A DNA stretch of 64,000 nt from Suillus spraguei (GCA_016800925.1 JABCPU010000030.1:186001-250000), one strand, 5' to 3'; positions 33,030 through 45,545 are shown, counted from the stretch's first letter. Notes: a model not told the origin generated them from the sequence alone. A program made the numbers and translations.

Positions 33030-34746
33030 ATGAGGCAGATGATCAACGTCTCGCTTCACGACTCAACAGCTGACTGGAGCAGCTGCCGCTTATCATTCGA
33101 CGGTACGACTTATCAAGACGGCATGACAAGTACACGCACCACCCGCTCACCCCTCGCACCGTTGGACCCTTTCACACTGAGACCACAAGTCCCATCGAAG
33201 CATCACCACTCGCCGCCAACCATATCAATACACTCGGTCGCTGAATGTCTCCTCAGTCCCGACTCACCTGACTCACCTCTGGCTATTCGTTCTCGGCACC
33301 TTCCCGCACTCATGCACCGCACGCCCCTTGCACACCATCGCGTACTACCGCTTCAACGACCAACGCAATGCCGGAGTGCTGAACAGGACGACATCGATGA
33401 GATAATGCGCTTCCTAAAGCGCATTTCGCAGTGCATGATGCATGTGTATCAGATAATCCTGGCGGTCGCAACATCAATCCTCTATGCAACGATTGCCACC
33501 GTTCAATGGTTTTCTGTCGTTGCTTTTGTGATCGAGGTGATGATGATGAGTTCTGCTGTAAGTCTGCTTTCAAATACCAGTTTATTTTTCAAACAGTATC
33601 CTCCAGTCCATGCGGGGTGATCATGGGGGCGGCTTCATAGGCCCGATAGTCGAGCAGCTCACGACAGCGACAGCGACTAGTTACGCGGAGAGTACTTCCG
33701 TACCTCATCTCCGCACAAGCGAAGCGGTGGCTCTTAACTTCCTATCTGAGCAAATAGACCAGGCACATAGTGTATTAACGCTGGTTGAGGGCCTAGGTAA
33801 CGACGCGTTTTTTGCGTATCATCATACCAAGTACGTAGTAATCCTACTACTTTGAAAATATTGAAGCTCAGCTGCGGCCAGTGTGCAACGTTTTCTGAGC
33901 AGAGGCGACCGTCCGTCTGCGAGCCAAACAGAAATTGATCTCACTGTCGACTTCAGGGGTCTCGACTCCATTCTCATTCAAACGCTGTCCCCGCATGGTT
34001 TTATCGGGAGAACGGTAAGTCGAATTGCTTTTCTTAACATCATGGCGCTCATTAGTATCAGATCTCTCATGCCCTGGACGAGATGACATATCACTCTAAG
34101 CGCAGTCAAACGGCCTTTCTCACAAGAAGAAGTGCCGTCCAGGAACCACGTCTAGATAGCGTGTACGTACTGGCGTCTTCTAATCTACTTCTCGAATACT
34201 CGTCTATTTTGTCAACAACGGAGAGCATCATACCCGACTTGGAAGCTCTCCATCGCCAGCTATCACGCAAACTTCCGGAAGCTCTGGTGAGCATGCATAG
34301 GCGCCAAGCAACTGCTTCAAGACGCCCGATATGGGGCTTCTTTGCGGGTCACAGACTAAATCCAAGAGCTGTTGAAGAAGAGAGCCTAGCAGCTTTTGTT
34401 GCAGGTTTGGAGACTGTCCTTGTCAACCTGCGACAGCTTAAAGCTTACCTGGAGTGGATCACAAACCAACTAGTGAGTCCTATTTGCCTCTGCTGGGCCG
34501 TCTTCGCTCATTGCGTGTCAGAGTCAACGAACTCTGCTATCAAGCGCCTCGATGACATTATCATCTAGTAACCGTTCCTGTTCATCTGCGCTTAGGGATC
34601 TGTTAGATCGAGCAAGCAAAGCTTTAAAGAAATCGAGTCGCTGCTGCCGTTGCCCAGACTCTGGCAACTCGAAGGACTCGCCAACGGCTCCGGCAAGGGT
34701 GGAATTTAATATTCCTGGCAGTCGCACACTGCCAACTGCGAGCTGA
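33030..34746 (+). CDS. Orphan protein: one membrane segment, mostly helical C-terminus
   Basis: Predicted exons: 33030-33557, 33607-33830, 33882-34014, 34056-34472, 34522-34746; about 508 aa, all junctions in frame. I do not recognise a family. The first about 115 residues are Pro/Ser/Thr-rich and look disordered. Then an acidic DDIDEIMRFLKR helix precedes a strongly hydrophobic stretch (QIILAVATSILYATIATVQW), a likely single membrane anchor. The rest is helical with leucine-rich spacing (SEQIDQAHSVLTLVEGL, then LEALHRQLSRKLPEAL, then LETVLVNLRQLKAYLEW), suggesting a coiled coil. The start codon and the last exon are the weakest parts; an alternative end is a stop near 34566 in another frame. 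Confidence 0.55.
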
Positions 34747-36140
34747 TTCATTAGGCGACATTAGGGCGTTCAACCTTACATTATAAGCATGCTAATTATG
34801 CGGCAGTATGATATTATTCGATTATTGAATGGTTTGGCTATTGTATAACATGATTGAATATTAAATTACCTTGCCTGCAGGTTTTCTCTTAGAGTACAGT
34901 CGGCGGCGACGTCGCCTCTCAGGGTACCCTTTCAAGTTCAGAGTTTAAAAAACATAAGAAGCTTCACGGCTGAGACCGCCACATCTACATACTGGAGCGA
35001 TTTCGTCGACATGCTCCACTGGAGCCTCTTTCATGCTCCAAGTGACTTTGGCGTACTCTACTTCAGGTCACTTTGGTGTGCGCACTCAGGCGAGCGGCGG
35101 AGCGTGCTTTCGGTCGGGTTTCTAGCCGAAACATTATTGTCGCTGAGGCTCGAACTCGGTATACTCTAAAATCCAATCTTGAATTCCTCCCTTAAGTCAA
35201 TGGCTAGTTGCTTCTTTTACTTTTAGTGTTAGTATCTGTAGCTGCTGCGGGTACATTAGTGAACAGATGATTCCTTGATATGGCAGCGTGGAGTGCTCCT
35301 GGCAAATAAGAACATGTATACAGAGACATAGCCATCGATACCCGCGTAATACGAGCGGTCTACGGTAATATTATGAGATTCCCCCGTTGCAGCAGGTGAG
35401 TCGTTGAAGCCTACCTGGGACAGTCATTTCGCCTTATTTATATGGCAGGTATGGATGTATACCCTTTTGGTGATCGAGGTAGGTTAATATTGATCGAAGC
35501 ATATGGATGGTTCTGGAATCTGTATGAGATGCCTAACATAGAAGTTGAAGCAGAAAAGACAGTTCAGAGCTCACAGACGTCGGTGATGTGCTGATAACGG
35601 CCCGGTCCGCCTAAGGCACATCGTAAGAATTGAGCACGCCTCGCACCCAAGTTCACCAGGGTGGATTCACATCGCAGTACACAGACTTACTTTAATATAT
35701 ACCACGTCCGATCTATAGTAGAACTCCACCGTGACAGCTTTGTGCTTTTCTACAACTTCTCTGTATTACACATGTCGTGCGCATGAGCCAGTGTCTATCG
35801 TATCACCAGCGACGTAGCGTCATATGAAATGTAACGTATAGGGAGAGTGTTGGTTTGAACTTCATTCCAACCATCAGCAAATTTAACCGACTGCGTTAGA
35901 ACTCACTCAGGTGGCTATGCAATTGGTACTTGCATCAGTGACTGCCCCGTGCGGGTGAGTGCCCACCTATAACGCTCACCAAACCTTCTATCACAGTTTC
36001 AAACACCATAGCGCATGTGGCTTCTCGCCGGGTACTGGCTGTGCCTGCCCCAAGAATAGTTACGATTGGATCAACAAGCAACACTCTTCGCAAGTACGTG
36101 GTTAATCACAATTCTGACATGACATCGGCATCAGTGCGAC
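34747..36140. other. Intergenic, nothing recognised
   Basis: No ORF with conserved features, no long repeat seen. The open frame at 36017-36220 overlaps the dispersed repeat and is not called. Confidence 0.5.
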
Positions 36141-36565
36141 CTAAAGGTACAGGTGATCTGTACCAATTGTCAACCGCAGGCATGCAGCTGCGCAACGAAG
36201 TAGTCATCTTGAGGATCTGATATATTCATCAGGAGATGCCGCCGAGTATTCAGCCCCTTTTATTATGTGACCAGACTATGTAACTAGTTCACGAGTCATA
36301 CCTATGTGTCATTTGTGGCTCGTTACATTATACCTGGGTCTTTTCTACCAGTGCTGAGATGTTTGGTCGATTCCGTCAATCTTAGGTTGGATGGTCGGCT
36401 TCAAATGGCACCGTACGTGATACTCAAACCAAGGAAGTAGTGATTTTTAACAACTTAATATCTAAAGGTGACGCTCGTATATTCCTCTAAAATGAAAAAT
36501 GCTATCAGTTAAACCTTGGACAGAACGGTATGTATGGTAGGGGATACCAATGCATTTACAGTGGA
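36141..36565 (+). repeat. Dispersed repeat, uninterrupted copy
   Basis: 36141-36277 matches 44700-44828 (shared GAGTATTCAGCCCCTTTTAT, then ATGTGACCAGAC). 36314-36565 matches 46429-46640 (shared ATACCTGGGTCTTTTCT, then TTTTTAACAACTTA). In this copy the two halves are 37 bp apart, versus 1.6 kb in the other. Confidence 0.75.
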
Positions 36566-36589
36566 ATGGGGCTTGGAATGTTTCAAACG

Positions 36590-38560
36590 TTAGGAACGGG
36601 GTTTGGAACAGGGTCTGTAGCGTTTGGAACGAGTTTTTCGTTGAGATTTGGAATGTTTGGATCAGAGTTTGGATCGTTTGGAACAGGCTTTGGAGGGTGT
36701 GGAACACGGTTTGGAGCGTTGGGAACAGCGTTTGTAGCGTTTGGAACGAGTTTTTCGTTGAGGTTTGGAATGTTTGGATCAGAGTTTGGATCGTTAACAA
36801 CGGGGTTTGGAAGGTCTGGAACAGGTTTTGAAGCGTGTGGAACACGGTTTGGAGCGTTGGGAACAGGGTTTGTAGCGTTTGAAACGAGTTTTTCGTTGAG
36901 ATTTGGAATGTTTGGATCAGAGTTTGGAACAGGTTTTGGAGGGTGTGGAACACGGTTTGGAGCGCTGGGAACAGGGTTTGTAGCGTTTGGAGCGAGTTTT
37001 TCGTTCAGGTTTGGAATCTTTGGATCAGAGTTTGGATCGTGAAAAACGGAGTTTGAAACGTCTGGAGCGTTTAGACTAGCGTTTGAATCGTTTGGATCAG
37101 AGGTTGGATTGTTTGAACCGGTGTTTGTAGCGTTTGGAACGAGTTTTTCATTGAGGTTTGGAATGTTTGGAACAGAGTTTGGATCGTTAAAAACGGAGTT
37201 TGGATCGTTTGGAACAGGTTTTGAAGCGTGTGGAACACGGTTTGGAGCGTTGGGAACAGGGTTTGTAGCGTTTGGAACGAGTTTTTCGTTCAGGTTTGGA
37301 ATGTTTGGAACAGAGTTTAGATCATCAGAGTTTGGAGCGTTTGTTGGATTAGTGTTTGAATCGTTTGGATCAGAGGTTGAACCGGTGTTTGGATCGCTTA
37401 GATCATTGTTTAAACCGTTGTTCGGCAAGTCTGAACCGGGGTCTAGACCTTGATTGTTTGAATTAGTGTTTGGAGCGTTTGTACCGGAGTTTGGAGATGG
37501 ATCGTTTGGATCAGAGGTTGGATTGTTTGAACCAGAGTTTGGATCGCTTAGATCAGAGTTTCCACTGTTTAAACCGGTGTTCATCAAGCCTGGACCGGGG
37601 TCTAGAATGCCTGGATCAGTGTTTGGAGCGTTTGTACCGGAGTTTGGAGGGTCTGAATCGTTTTGATCAGTGTTTTGATCGTTTTGATCAGTGTTTTGAT
37701 CAGTGTTTTGATCGTTTTGATCAGGAGTTGGATTGTTTGAACCGGTGTTTGGATCGCTTAGATCAGAGTTTCCATTGTTTAAACCGTTGTTCGGCAAGTC
37801 TGGACCGGGGTTTAGAATGCCTTGATTGTTTGGATTAGTGTTTGGAGCGTTTGTACCGGAGTTTGGAGAGTCTGGATCGTTTTGTTCGTTTGGATCAGTG
37901 TTTTGACCGTTTGGATCAGTGCTTTGATCGTTTGGATCAGTGTTTTGATCGTTTGATCAGTTGGATTTTTGGATCAGTTGGATTGTTTGAACCGGTGTTT
38001 GGATCGCTTAGATCAGTGTTTCCATTGTTTAAAGAGGTGTTCGGCAAGTCTGGACCGGGGTCTAGACTGCCTTGATTGTTTGGATCAGTGTTTGGAGCGT
38101 TTGTACCGGAGTTTGAAGAGCCTTGATCGTTTGGATCAATGTTTTGTTCGTTTGGATCAGTGTCTTGACCGTTTGGATCAGTGTTTTGATCAGTGTTTTG
38201 ATCGTTTTGATCAGGAGTTGGATTGTTTGAACCGGTGTTTGGATCGCTTAGATCAGAGTTTCCACTGTTTAAACCGTTGTTCGGCAAGTCTGGACCGGGG
38301 TCTAGACTGCCTTGATTGTTTGGATTAGTGTTTGGAGCGTTTGTACCGGAGTTTGTAAAGTCTGGATCATCGTTTGAATCATCATTTGGAGCGTTTGTAC
38401 CGGGGTTTTGAATGTCTACATCGGTTTGAGACAAAGAGTTTGGATGGTTTGTACCAGGGTTTGGATCGGTTGACATGGGTTTTGCAAAGTCTTGACCGTT
38501 TGGAGCAGAGTTTGGAGCGTTTGGAACGGGGTTTGGAACGAGGTTTAGAGAGTCTGGTTT
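36590..38560 (-). repeat. Coding minisatellite of the chitinase-like tail
   Basis: Two unit types. 37320-38560 encodes DPNTGSNNPT / DQNTDQN-like units, and 36590-37320 encodes VPNAPNRVPH and NIPNLNEKLVPNAT-like units. On the plus strand this appears as TTTGGATCAGTGTTTTGATC and TTTGGAACG words. Long plus-strand frames here are shadows. Confidence 0.8.
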
Positions 38561-39039
38561 GTTTGGAGTGTGGTCTACCATGGAGGGCGTACTGACACCC
38601 ATAGCCCCCCTGATAGCGTCTAGGAGAATATCGTCGTGATCACCAGCAACCTCCCACATCGTGAAACCGTGCAGCCCAGTATCCTTAATAAACTTGCCCT
38701 TGGCAGCGAAAGACCGGGCATTGTCGAAGGAGATCATAACTTGCGAGTTTTCATTGTATGCAAACGGCTGTAAAGCAGTGAAATCAGCACTGCTGCTACA
38801 ATACGTGATCAAAGATGGAAATCTTACAGTTTGACTGCATTCATCATATCTGACGTCAATGCCATCAGCGGGCGTGCCATCTTTGTTAAGGAAGCCGGCG
38901 TCCACAAGGCCCCAAAATCTGAATGTGCCACCTGGGCCATGTCTCACGCCACAAACATCGACGCTACTAGTATCATCCCACGCGTCACCCAAGGGCTGCT
39001 TTGAGGCGTCGAAAGCGGGGTATGCAGCTAGCGTCCTCG

Positions 39040-39450
39040 TGCCAGGTACATCTGGCGTCTTCGAGCCAGACAAATCTGGCGTCTTCGAGCCAGACAAATC
39101 TGGCGTCTTCGAGCCAGACAAATCTGGCGTCTTCGAGCCAGACAAATCTGGTGTGTTCGTGCCAGGCTGATCTGGGTTTCGAGCCAGACAAATCTGGTGT
39201 GTTCGTGCCAGGCTGATCTGGCGTCTTCGAGCCAGACAAATCTGGTGTGTTCGTGCCAGGCTGATCTGGCGTCTTCGAGCCAGACAAATCTGGTGTGTTC
39301 GTGCCAGGCTGATCTGGCGTCTTCATGACGGGCTTAATTGGCGTCCTCTTTCCAGGCTGATCTGGCGTGTTCATGCCAGGTACATCTGGCGTCTTCAAGA
39401 CAGGAAGCCGATCTGGTGTGTACGTTCCAGCTAAATCTGGCGTCTTCGAG
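39040..39450 (-). repeat. 24-bp coding minisatellite inside the GH18 domain
   Basis: About 17-18 tandem units of 24 bp encode T-P-D-x-x-G-x-x octapeptides. Four consecutive units near 39060-39150 are practically identical, a sign of recent expansion. One unit is 2 nt short. Confidence 0.85.
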
Positions 39451-40492
39451 CCAGAGTCGAAGGCGGCAGAGGGAGATACTGAGAACGAATGGCCGTACGA
39501 AGCGACTCCAAGCACGATCTTATTAATCGGCATGCCTGCGGAAGTCCAAGCCTTGATTGCAGAGACTGCCGAGCCCTGTCGGTTCTCGGGCGAGGCGCAA
39601 GTATCGTTCAATGGTGCGTTTGGCCCCACATGCGTAGACGAAGGGCCCCAAACGTCGTAGTTCATCAAGGTAATGTAATCGAAGACTTTCGCAAAACCGG
39701 AGACGTCAGCAGAAGGTTTTCCGCTAGCGTCTGTGAAGGGTTCAAGGGATACCGCGGCTGAGACTGTCAGATTTTCCCCGGCTGTTTTTTTGCGGAGCTC
39801 CTGGAGGAACTGAAGATAATTGGACGTGTCATCGACGCTAATTTTATTGCAACCGACACCCTGCTTGCCAGGATATTCCCAGCTGTTCGAAATCAAGGAC
39901 AGCTGGAGTTAGCGCATGAAATTGATCTAACAAGTATCCACGTACCTGAACTGGATGCCATCAAGCTTGTATTTATGAACGAAATCTGTCAAGGTCTTGA
40001 CAAATGCCGTCCGGTTTTTAGATGTGGCAATGTTAGAAGAGAACCAAACACTCCCAAGCCAGCCTCCAACTGCAACATGGGCTTCAACACCCTGCGCGTG
40101 CCTTAGATATCAATTGTAAAAACGATAAACTCTATCACTCACATGTGACTGGGCGTCGGAAACGAACTGAGGAAGTAAACTGTCATCAGTGTCGTCTAGG
40201 CTTAGACTTGAAGTGGTGTTTCTAAGAGGTATTATCGTGTCAATCACCCGCCAAAGTGATATGCAATTAAGCCAGCACAGGAAACTTACGCAAATGCGTA
40301 GTACATGGTATTGTACTTCTCCCAGCTGATTTTAGGCACCGGGTAACTTTCGGTAGCATGCAAGGTAGGATACCAAGCCCCTATGACGGGGGGAGGTTTA
40401 GATTTGTCAGGGTGTTTGCTTGCGCTCATAGGGTGTTTGCCCGCGCTCACAGAGCACAGGGCAAGAAGGGGCACAGTAAAGATAGATAACAT

Positions 40493-41060
40493 GGCTAGCG
40501 AACTCGAGAGGCTGATAAAGATTGTGGTTGTAGCGACAACTTCTTATAGCCCCTTGGTGTTGGTCTGTGCGAAATAAAAATTGATGTGAGATTAAATCCT
40601 TTGCAACGCAAATTTGAATGCTTGCGATGACCTTCCATGCAATGCACCGGTCATCGCAGTTTGGTTTCCCTGTAGTTGCTGGAGGGTATGCGAAGGTATA
40701 CGATGAGAAAAATGGCAATCGGGCGATCTGTCATACGTGGAGATTACAATAAGAAAGTGTGTCAACTTTGGAATGGCCCATCATTGCGTCGTCAACGTCC
40801 AGTCCAAGTGAAGCGCTGCAGACTGTAAACCGTGGCAAATGGTAGTCGTGTGCGCGAGACCTAGCCCAACCTAGCCAGCTGGCATGACGCACGAAAATCT
40901 GCGAATTTGTAGCCGTGCTAAGAAAGGAAATACTTCGTTCAGCAGTTCGGAGATGGGCTCGTTACCTTGTGAGTTGTAAGTAGATGAGTCACTGGCCGTG
41001 GCTTAGCACACTGAAAGTCATAAAGTTGTGCGAGAGCTAAGCCAAAGCCTCATCTGTTCC
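40493..41060. other. Upstream region of the chitinase-like gene
   Basis: Presumed promoter. No repeat or ORF recognised. Confidence 0.45.
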
Positions 41061-41062
41061 TA

Positions 41063-42110
41063 CAGCTGTTTCCGAGCGACATAACTATGCGGCAAAAGCA
41101 TCTCGGACACATCCGAAGTAGGACCCCGAAAGTGTTTGGTTCATAGTTGCGCGCTCAATCAATGAAACACTCCAGCTGCCATGCCACCACACACTGTCTG
41201 AGAGCTCGCATACCTGTTCTGCACCGACGTGGACATTCTGTCACAAGTATTTGTCACTTACTTAGTATCAAGAAGACACTGGTATCGCAACCTCAGTATA
41301 AATGATATTGCCTTGCTCACTATGGCAATCATTCGTCGAAATCCCACCATGTACCTTGATGAGCTGCAGCACGTTTTTGTATCTCTACAAACACTTCTTC
41401 GCACCCTGCGCAGGCTACATTACAGCCACAAGAGTATATCGTCTCGTGCTCTTGAGCGAGATGAGGAACGGCGTGCCATATTTATGAATCATATTGCAGA
41501 GATAGCCCCAGACCCTAAAATGCTGATGTTTGATGATGAAGCTGCAAAAGATGAAAGGACATCGATTCGAAGATTTGGACATGTATTTTTGTGAAATCAT
41601 CTTCTTTGCCATCTCGGCATAATCATTCTTATTGTCGACGTCCATGGCTTCCGTGCGACTCTAATTAAAAATAAGTGGGATCCCATTGTTGCCGTGGCAT
41701 CAGATGTCATCATCCAAGGACCGACATACCTGCGTGAAGAACCAGGAAGGTGTACCTTTTCTTCCCAGTAACCTTATAGAGTGATTTATCGTGCTTTGCA
41801 AGCATAGTCGTGAGGAACTCAAGGTGACTAGGTGCAGAGACATGAAAGACGACTTCTTTGACCTTCATACCTCCTGACTTTGGTTCTGCAATTGTTTTCT
41901 GTGGAGGTTTTCGTATATGTATCAAGATTTACAATAAAGACTATCTCAAACTGAGGTATTTCTGGCTCAGGGGATATGGGAAGGTGAAGTCATCACTGAA
42001 AGCAAGTCTACTGTCTACCTGAATGGTCCACACTATGCAGTGGTGCTTACGGGTCCTACTTCGGATGTGTCCAACTTTTGCGTTTCCGCACAATTACGGA
42101 AACAGCAGTT
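41063..42110 (+). mobile_element. Tc1/mariner (IS630-type) element, defective
   Basis: The ends are imperfect inverted repeats of about 60 bp (41063-41126 and 42052-42110). They include the 22-bp exact match GGACACATCCGAAGTAGGACCC and its complement, and a CTGTTTCCG end next to TA on both sides. TA is the expected target duplication. Inside is a truncated transposase. Confidence 0.75.
41229..41594 (+). pseudogene. Tc1/mariner transposase fragment
   Basis: The 121-aa frame reads HWYRNLSINDIALLTMAI and NPTMYLDELQ (helix-turn-helix region), then RRLHYSHKSIS and LERDEERRAIFMNHIAEI. It ends with LMFDDEAAKDERTSIRRFG, which holds the first catalytic Asp. The second and third acids are missing; the frame stops at 41594. 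It resembles fungal transposases of the IS630-Tc1 superfamily. Confidence 0.75.
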
Positions 42111-42112
42111 AT

Positions 42113-44699
42113 ACGGCTGGCATTTGCGATATTTAGTATATTAAACACAATAAGTACTTGCCGTATCATTGGTGTGGGCTACGCGAGATAGTTGACAGTA
42201 GTGGCGCGAAAAGTATTAGAATTGTGTAGTTGAAAATCCAAATCATTGCCAGCAGTGGTCGAAATCCACGTGTAACCTCGGACTTAGGAAGTAGGCGCCA
42301 GAGAGCATAGCACACATGTCCAAGTACTATCTGCAGTGTGTGCCCGGAGGTTTGGAAATTAAGGTTCAACATGCGTGGAGGTTGCCCAGGTGCCCACCAA
42401 TGCAAGTTTCCACGATCATGCTACAGTGGATGTAGATATCCGAGCTCCTGAGAGCGAAGTGCCGAAGTGGTCGTGTACAATGCCTACTACATAGTGGCCC
42501 GTCACTACGACCTGAACAGTAAGTGGTGTATATTGCAAGGTGCAGAACAAATTGCCTACAAAGGAATATGATGCTACACATCCAATATGGTATTTGTTTG
42601 GTCAAACCACCGACCACTGCTTAATAGAGATTTGTTCCGACCTCTCACGCATCCTTTGCAGCAACTCCCTAAATCTTCGAATTGACGCTCGAAATTCAAT
42701 GGAGGCGCTCAGGTGACTGCGCTTACCGCAGGACCCTTGATAATTCCTATGTCAATGATCCGGGCAGAAATCAAGAAGTCCTGGAGGCTAATACTCTGGG
42801 ATTTGTATTTATTACTCGACTAGATTGATTCAAATGACCATTTGTCCCAGGTTACAATCTGGACATCCAAGGTCCAGTTTTGGGGTCAACCTGGGCACGT
42901 TCAGTCTGCTATGGACTCTGTCGCAGAGAAGAAGGGAGTAAAAGAAATTCCTCGTCAAGGCTATAAGAAAGAGGAACTGGGGAAGATCATCCTTGAAGCT
43001 CAAGCATCGCATTGACAATAACGAAGTAGATCCCTTGTTTCCGATGCTCTTCCCCATACTAGTCACATGTACTATCCTCGGCACTCCAAATTTAACTGCT
43101 GAGCGCTGCATTTTATTTCAACAACCAATTTTCAGATCTCATCATGTCGCATTCTGTTTGGTACCACATAGACTTAGGCTCGCACTCGTCAAATGATCGC
43201 TGTTCATTCTTACTTCCAGTTATGATAATTCAAGAACTGGCTCGTTGTACCTCATTGCTGAAGCGGACAGGCATGTCTGCTGATACTATCAGTACTCATC
43301 GAGACAAGACACCACCTGAGGAAGTTATGTCATGTACATGCAAGTCTGGAAGACCGCGGTAGACTTGGTCACAAAACAGACAAATCATTCAAGAAGCAAT
43401 CATAACATTGCATTATTGTCTCGTAGTTCAACACAATTTTATTGGATTGACGAAGGAGAAAGATATCAGGCAAACCAAGATGACAGAATATGTCGCAGAT
43501 ATATCAAATTATTGACAGCACCGTTAAGCATGGGCATGACAAGTTAATAATTAAATGCCTGAATAAATCGAAGTCGGATGAGAAAAGCAGGGAATAGAAG
43601 CTGGCTAGACATGTCAAGCAATTATGAAAAGGAGAAAAATTCAAGTTCTCATGACACATCAAGTCTACTACGTCTGCCCTGCTCGGTTCCTAAGGTGAAG
43701 GCTATCGGATGACGGTATCGCAACGGAAAACCACTGTGCAAATGAATCTTCTATTTTTATTATACTGATGGGAATGGTAGCATTCATTTGGTTTGCATGG
43801 CAGGTATGATCACTAGTGTTAGATAATGAAGAACATACTCACGCTTTGACAACAGAACAGCGATTGCTCCGTGAATAATGATGAATTGATTACATATGCG
43901 AATGACTAATACAACTGTCCCACATTTCAAATCAGAAACTAGCATCCACGTCTCTTCCCTTCTTGCTCACAGGCCATGGAACAGTCTTTCAGATACGTAA
44001 ACAGTTCAGGCCGACTGAAGCCCACATTGGGTGATGCGAATCTTTGTCCCCAACCTGACCGATAATGACAACACCTAGTACATAGACTGAAATGCGGAAA
44101 CGACACCTCCTAACAAAAACACTCATGTACCTCACGATACACACACGCCCCCACACGATCTCATCAACGCCCCTACCACCACATGAAGACACAGGCCACA
44201 GGAAAGGAAGGCTACGGGGGGATCAGACAGGAGACGAGAATAGGACCAGCACCAATCAATTTGCGTCACTAACGCACTTCTCTTCTAGCAGACTGTCTGA
44301 CATAGGGTACAATGCGCCAATGGACAGAATTTGGAACAAAAAAGGTAGAGAGAATAGTTATCGCCGACGGCCCATCTAACGATCAGAGGAGGATGAGCAG
44401 GGTCACTGTAACCTGAATGTGTGTCTGTTTTCCCCGCCAGCGTCAGAGCAACTCATAGTACGAGCCGCGTTCAATGTGGCAACAGCGTAGACTCATCTGA
44501 ATTATGCCAGTCGCGTCTGACCAAGGGCTCGGAGTCCGACGCCGTGCACATCGAGCATTTACAGGAATGACGAGCGAATAATCCTACTCCCAAGTCTCCA
44601 AGCCATTGTGTCTGGGTCATATGATGTGATTATGATTACAGGACTGTATGATGCCAGCATCAAACAAGGTTCGACGGTCGCGAGCCGAGGCTTCTTGAT
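42113..44699. other. Long stretch without recognisable genes
   Basis: Only short frames without conserved motifs. Composition is ordinary and no long internal repeat was seen. A diverged transposon is possible. Confidence 0.45.
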
Positions 44700-44828
44700 T
44701 CAAAGGTGACAGCTGCAACTGTACCAAACGTCAACAGCAGGCATGTAACTGCGCAATGATGTAGTCTTCTGATAGATTCATCAGGAGATGTTGCCGAGTA
44801 TTCAGCCCCTTTTATTATGTGACCAGAC
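44700..44828 (+). repeat. Dispersed repeat, left half of the split copy
   Basis: Matches 36141-36277 up to GTGACCAGAC. The right half is at 46429-46640, with about 1.6 kb between. Confidence 0.7.
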
Positions 44829-45170
44829 AATTCTGTATCGGCGCCGCATGATGTTGTACTTCTACAGTGAACCAATAGCTCTTTAGGTCTGCCTCTTCGC
44901 GACATTGTGCATCATTGTCTCCTGCAATACAAGGAACCTCAACGCACGTGACTATTACGCGCAGCGCGTACTTGCTATTTTCGGATGAAGGTAACATCTT
45001 CTCTCAGTGAGCGTTTTTGTATAAGAGGCGCCTGGCTGAGTTGTGATTTTACTATTCCCCCTCGGTCCCGGCTTATTGACCAGGCTTCCGTCTTATCCAC
45101 TCATTAAGCATCATTTCTCGCTACTCTTCAAATACAACTGGTACCGACCCCATCGCATATACCTTCCAAC

Positions 45171-45545
45171 ATGTCCTCAATGACGCTCCGCATTTTGTCT
45201 CTCTGGGTTATGCTCTTTTCAATATGTGCAATAGGTAAGCATATGTAACCCCGCTCGGTATCTTGTAGAGTCTGACTTTGCCGATAGTTGCAGCGTCACC
45301 CGCACCAATAGATCCCGGGCTTGCATCGGTCATCACGAGCAATATGAATCTGAATTGCGGTCGGAGCTGTCAGACAGATAAGGACACTCAACAATTGGTA
45401 ATGTTTATTCTTCAACATGATGCATGCGTCTTCTGATTTGTGTATCTGACAGAATTCAAATTCTGCCCTGACGTCGGCATCGAGCCCAAACCCACTTGTG
45501 CTTGGAGCTGTACTGCTCGCTGGTGGCGTTTTGATAGGATCATGA
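45171..45545 (+). CDS. Small secreted, probably GPI-anchored peptide
   Basis: Three exons (45171-45234, 45288-45397, 45453-45545) encode 88 aa. The introns are 53 and 55 nt with GTAAGC/TAG and GTAATG/CAG ends. The start MSSMTLRILSLWVMLFSICA is a signal peptide with probable cleavage near VAASPAP. The mature part has only two cysteines (NCGRSCQTD). The C-terminus is a Ser/Ala/Asn stretch followed by the hydrophobic PLVLGAVLLAGGVLIGS, the layout of a GPI-anchor signal or a membrane tail. Small proteins of this shape are common in basidiomycete cell walls. No family is recognised. It lies between the two halves of a dispersed repeat. Confidence 0.65.

Larger units (their letters stand above)
36583..40492 (-). 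pseudogene. GH18 chitinase-like secreted protein, repeat-rich, two frameshifts
   Basis: Exons: 40492-40290, 40221-40143, 40091-39946, then 39882 onward. A signal peptide (MLSIFTVPLLALCSVSAG) opens a GH18 domain: VIGAWYP, VAVGGW, the catalytic strand, YITLMNYDVWG, and LHGFTMWEVAGD near the end. The active-site motif DxxDxDxE reads DGIQFSWE (about 138-145): the first Asp and the acid/base Glu are kept, the two middle Asp are Gln and Ser. Inside the domain, before LAAYPAFDASKQPLGDAWDD, sits an array of about 18 octapeptides (TPDLSGSK/TPDQPGTN type). A 2-nt deletion in one repeat unit (about 39172-39178) shifts the frame. After the domain, a tail of over 450 residues rich in Asn, Pro and Asp contains another shift near 37955-37975 and stops at 36583. 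It may be a recent pseudogene, a chitin-binding relative, or affected by assembly errors in the repeats. Confidence 0.7.

Noticed and set aside
36530..38600. Long plus-strand frames rich in Phe/Gly or Leu/Asp
   Set aside because: They are the opposite strand of the repeat tail of the chitinase-like gene; the repeats keep all frames open.
39000..39760. Plus-strand frames over the 24-bp minisatellite
   Set aside because: The GH18 domain is read on the minus strand through the same bases; the plus frames have no known domain.
44092..44379. 95-aa basic open frame
   Set aside because: No start context, domain, splice pattern or repeat relation; typical of a random frame.
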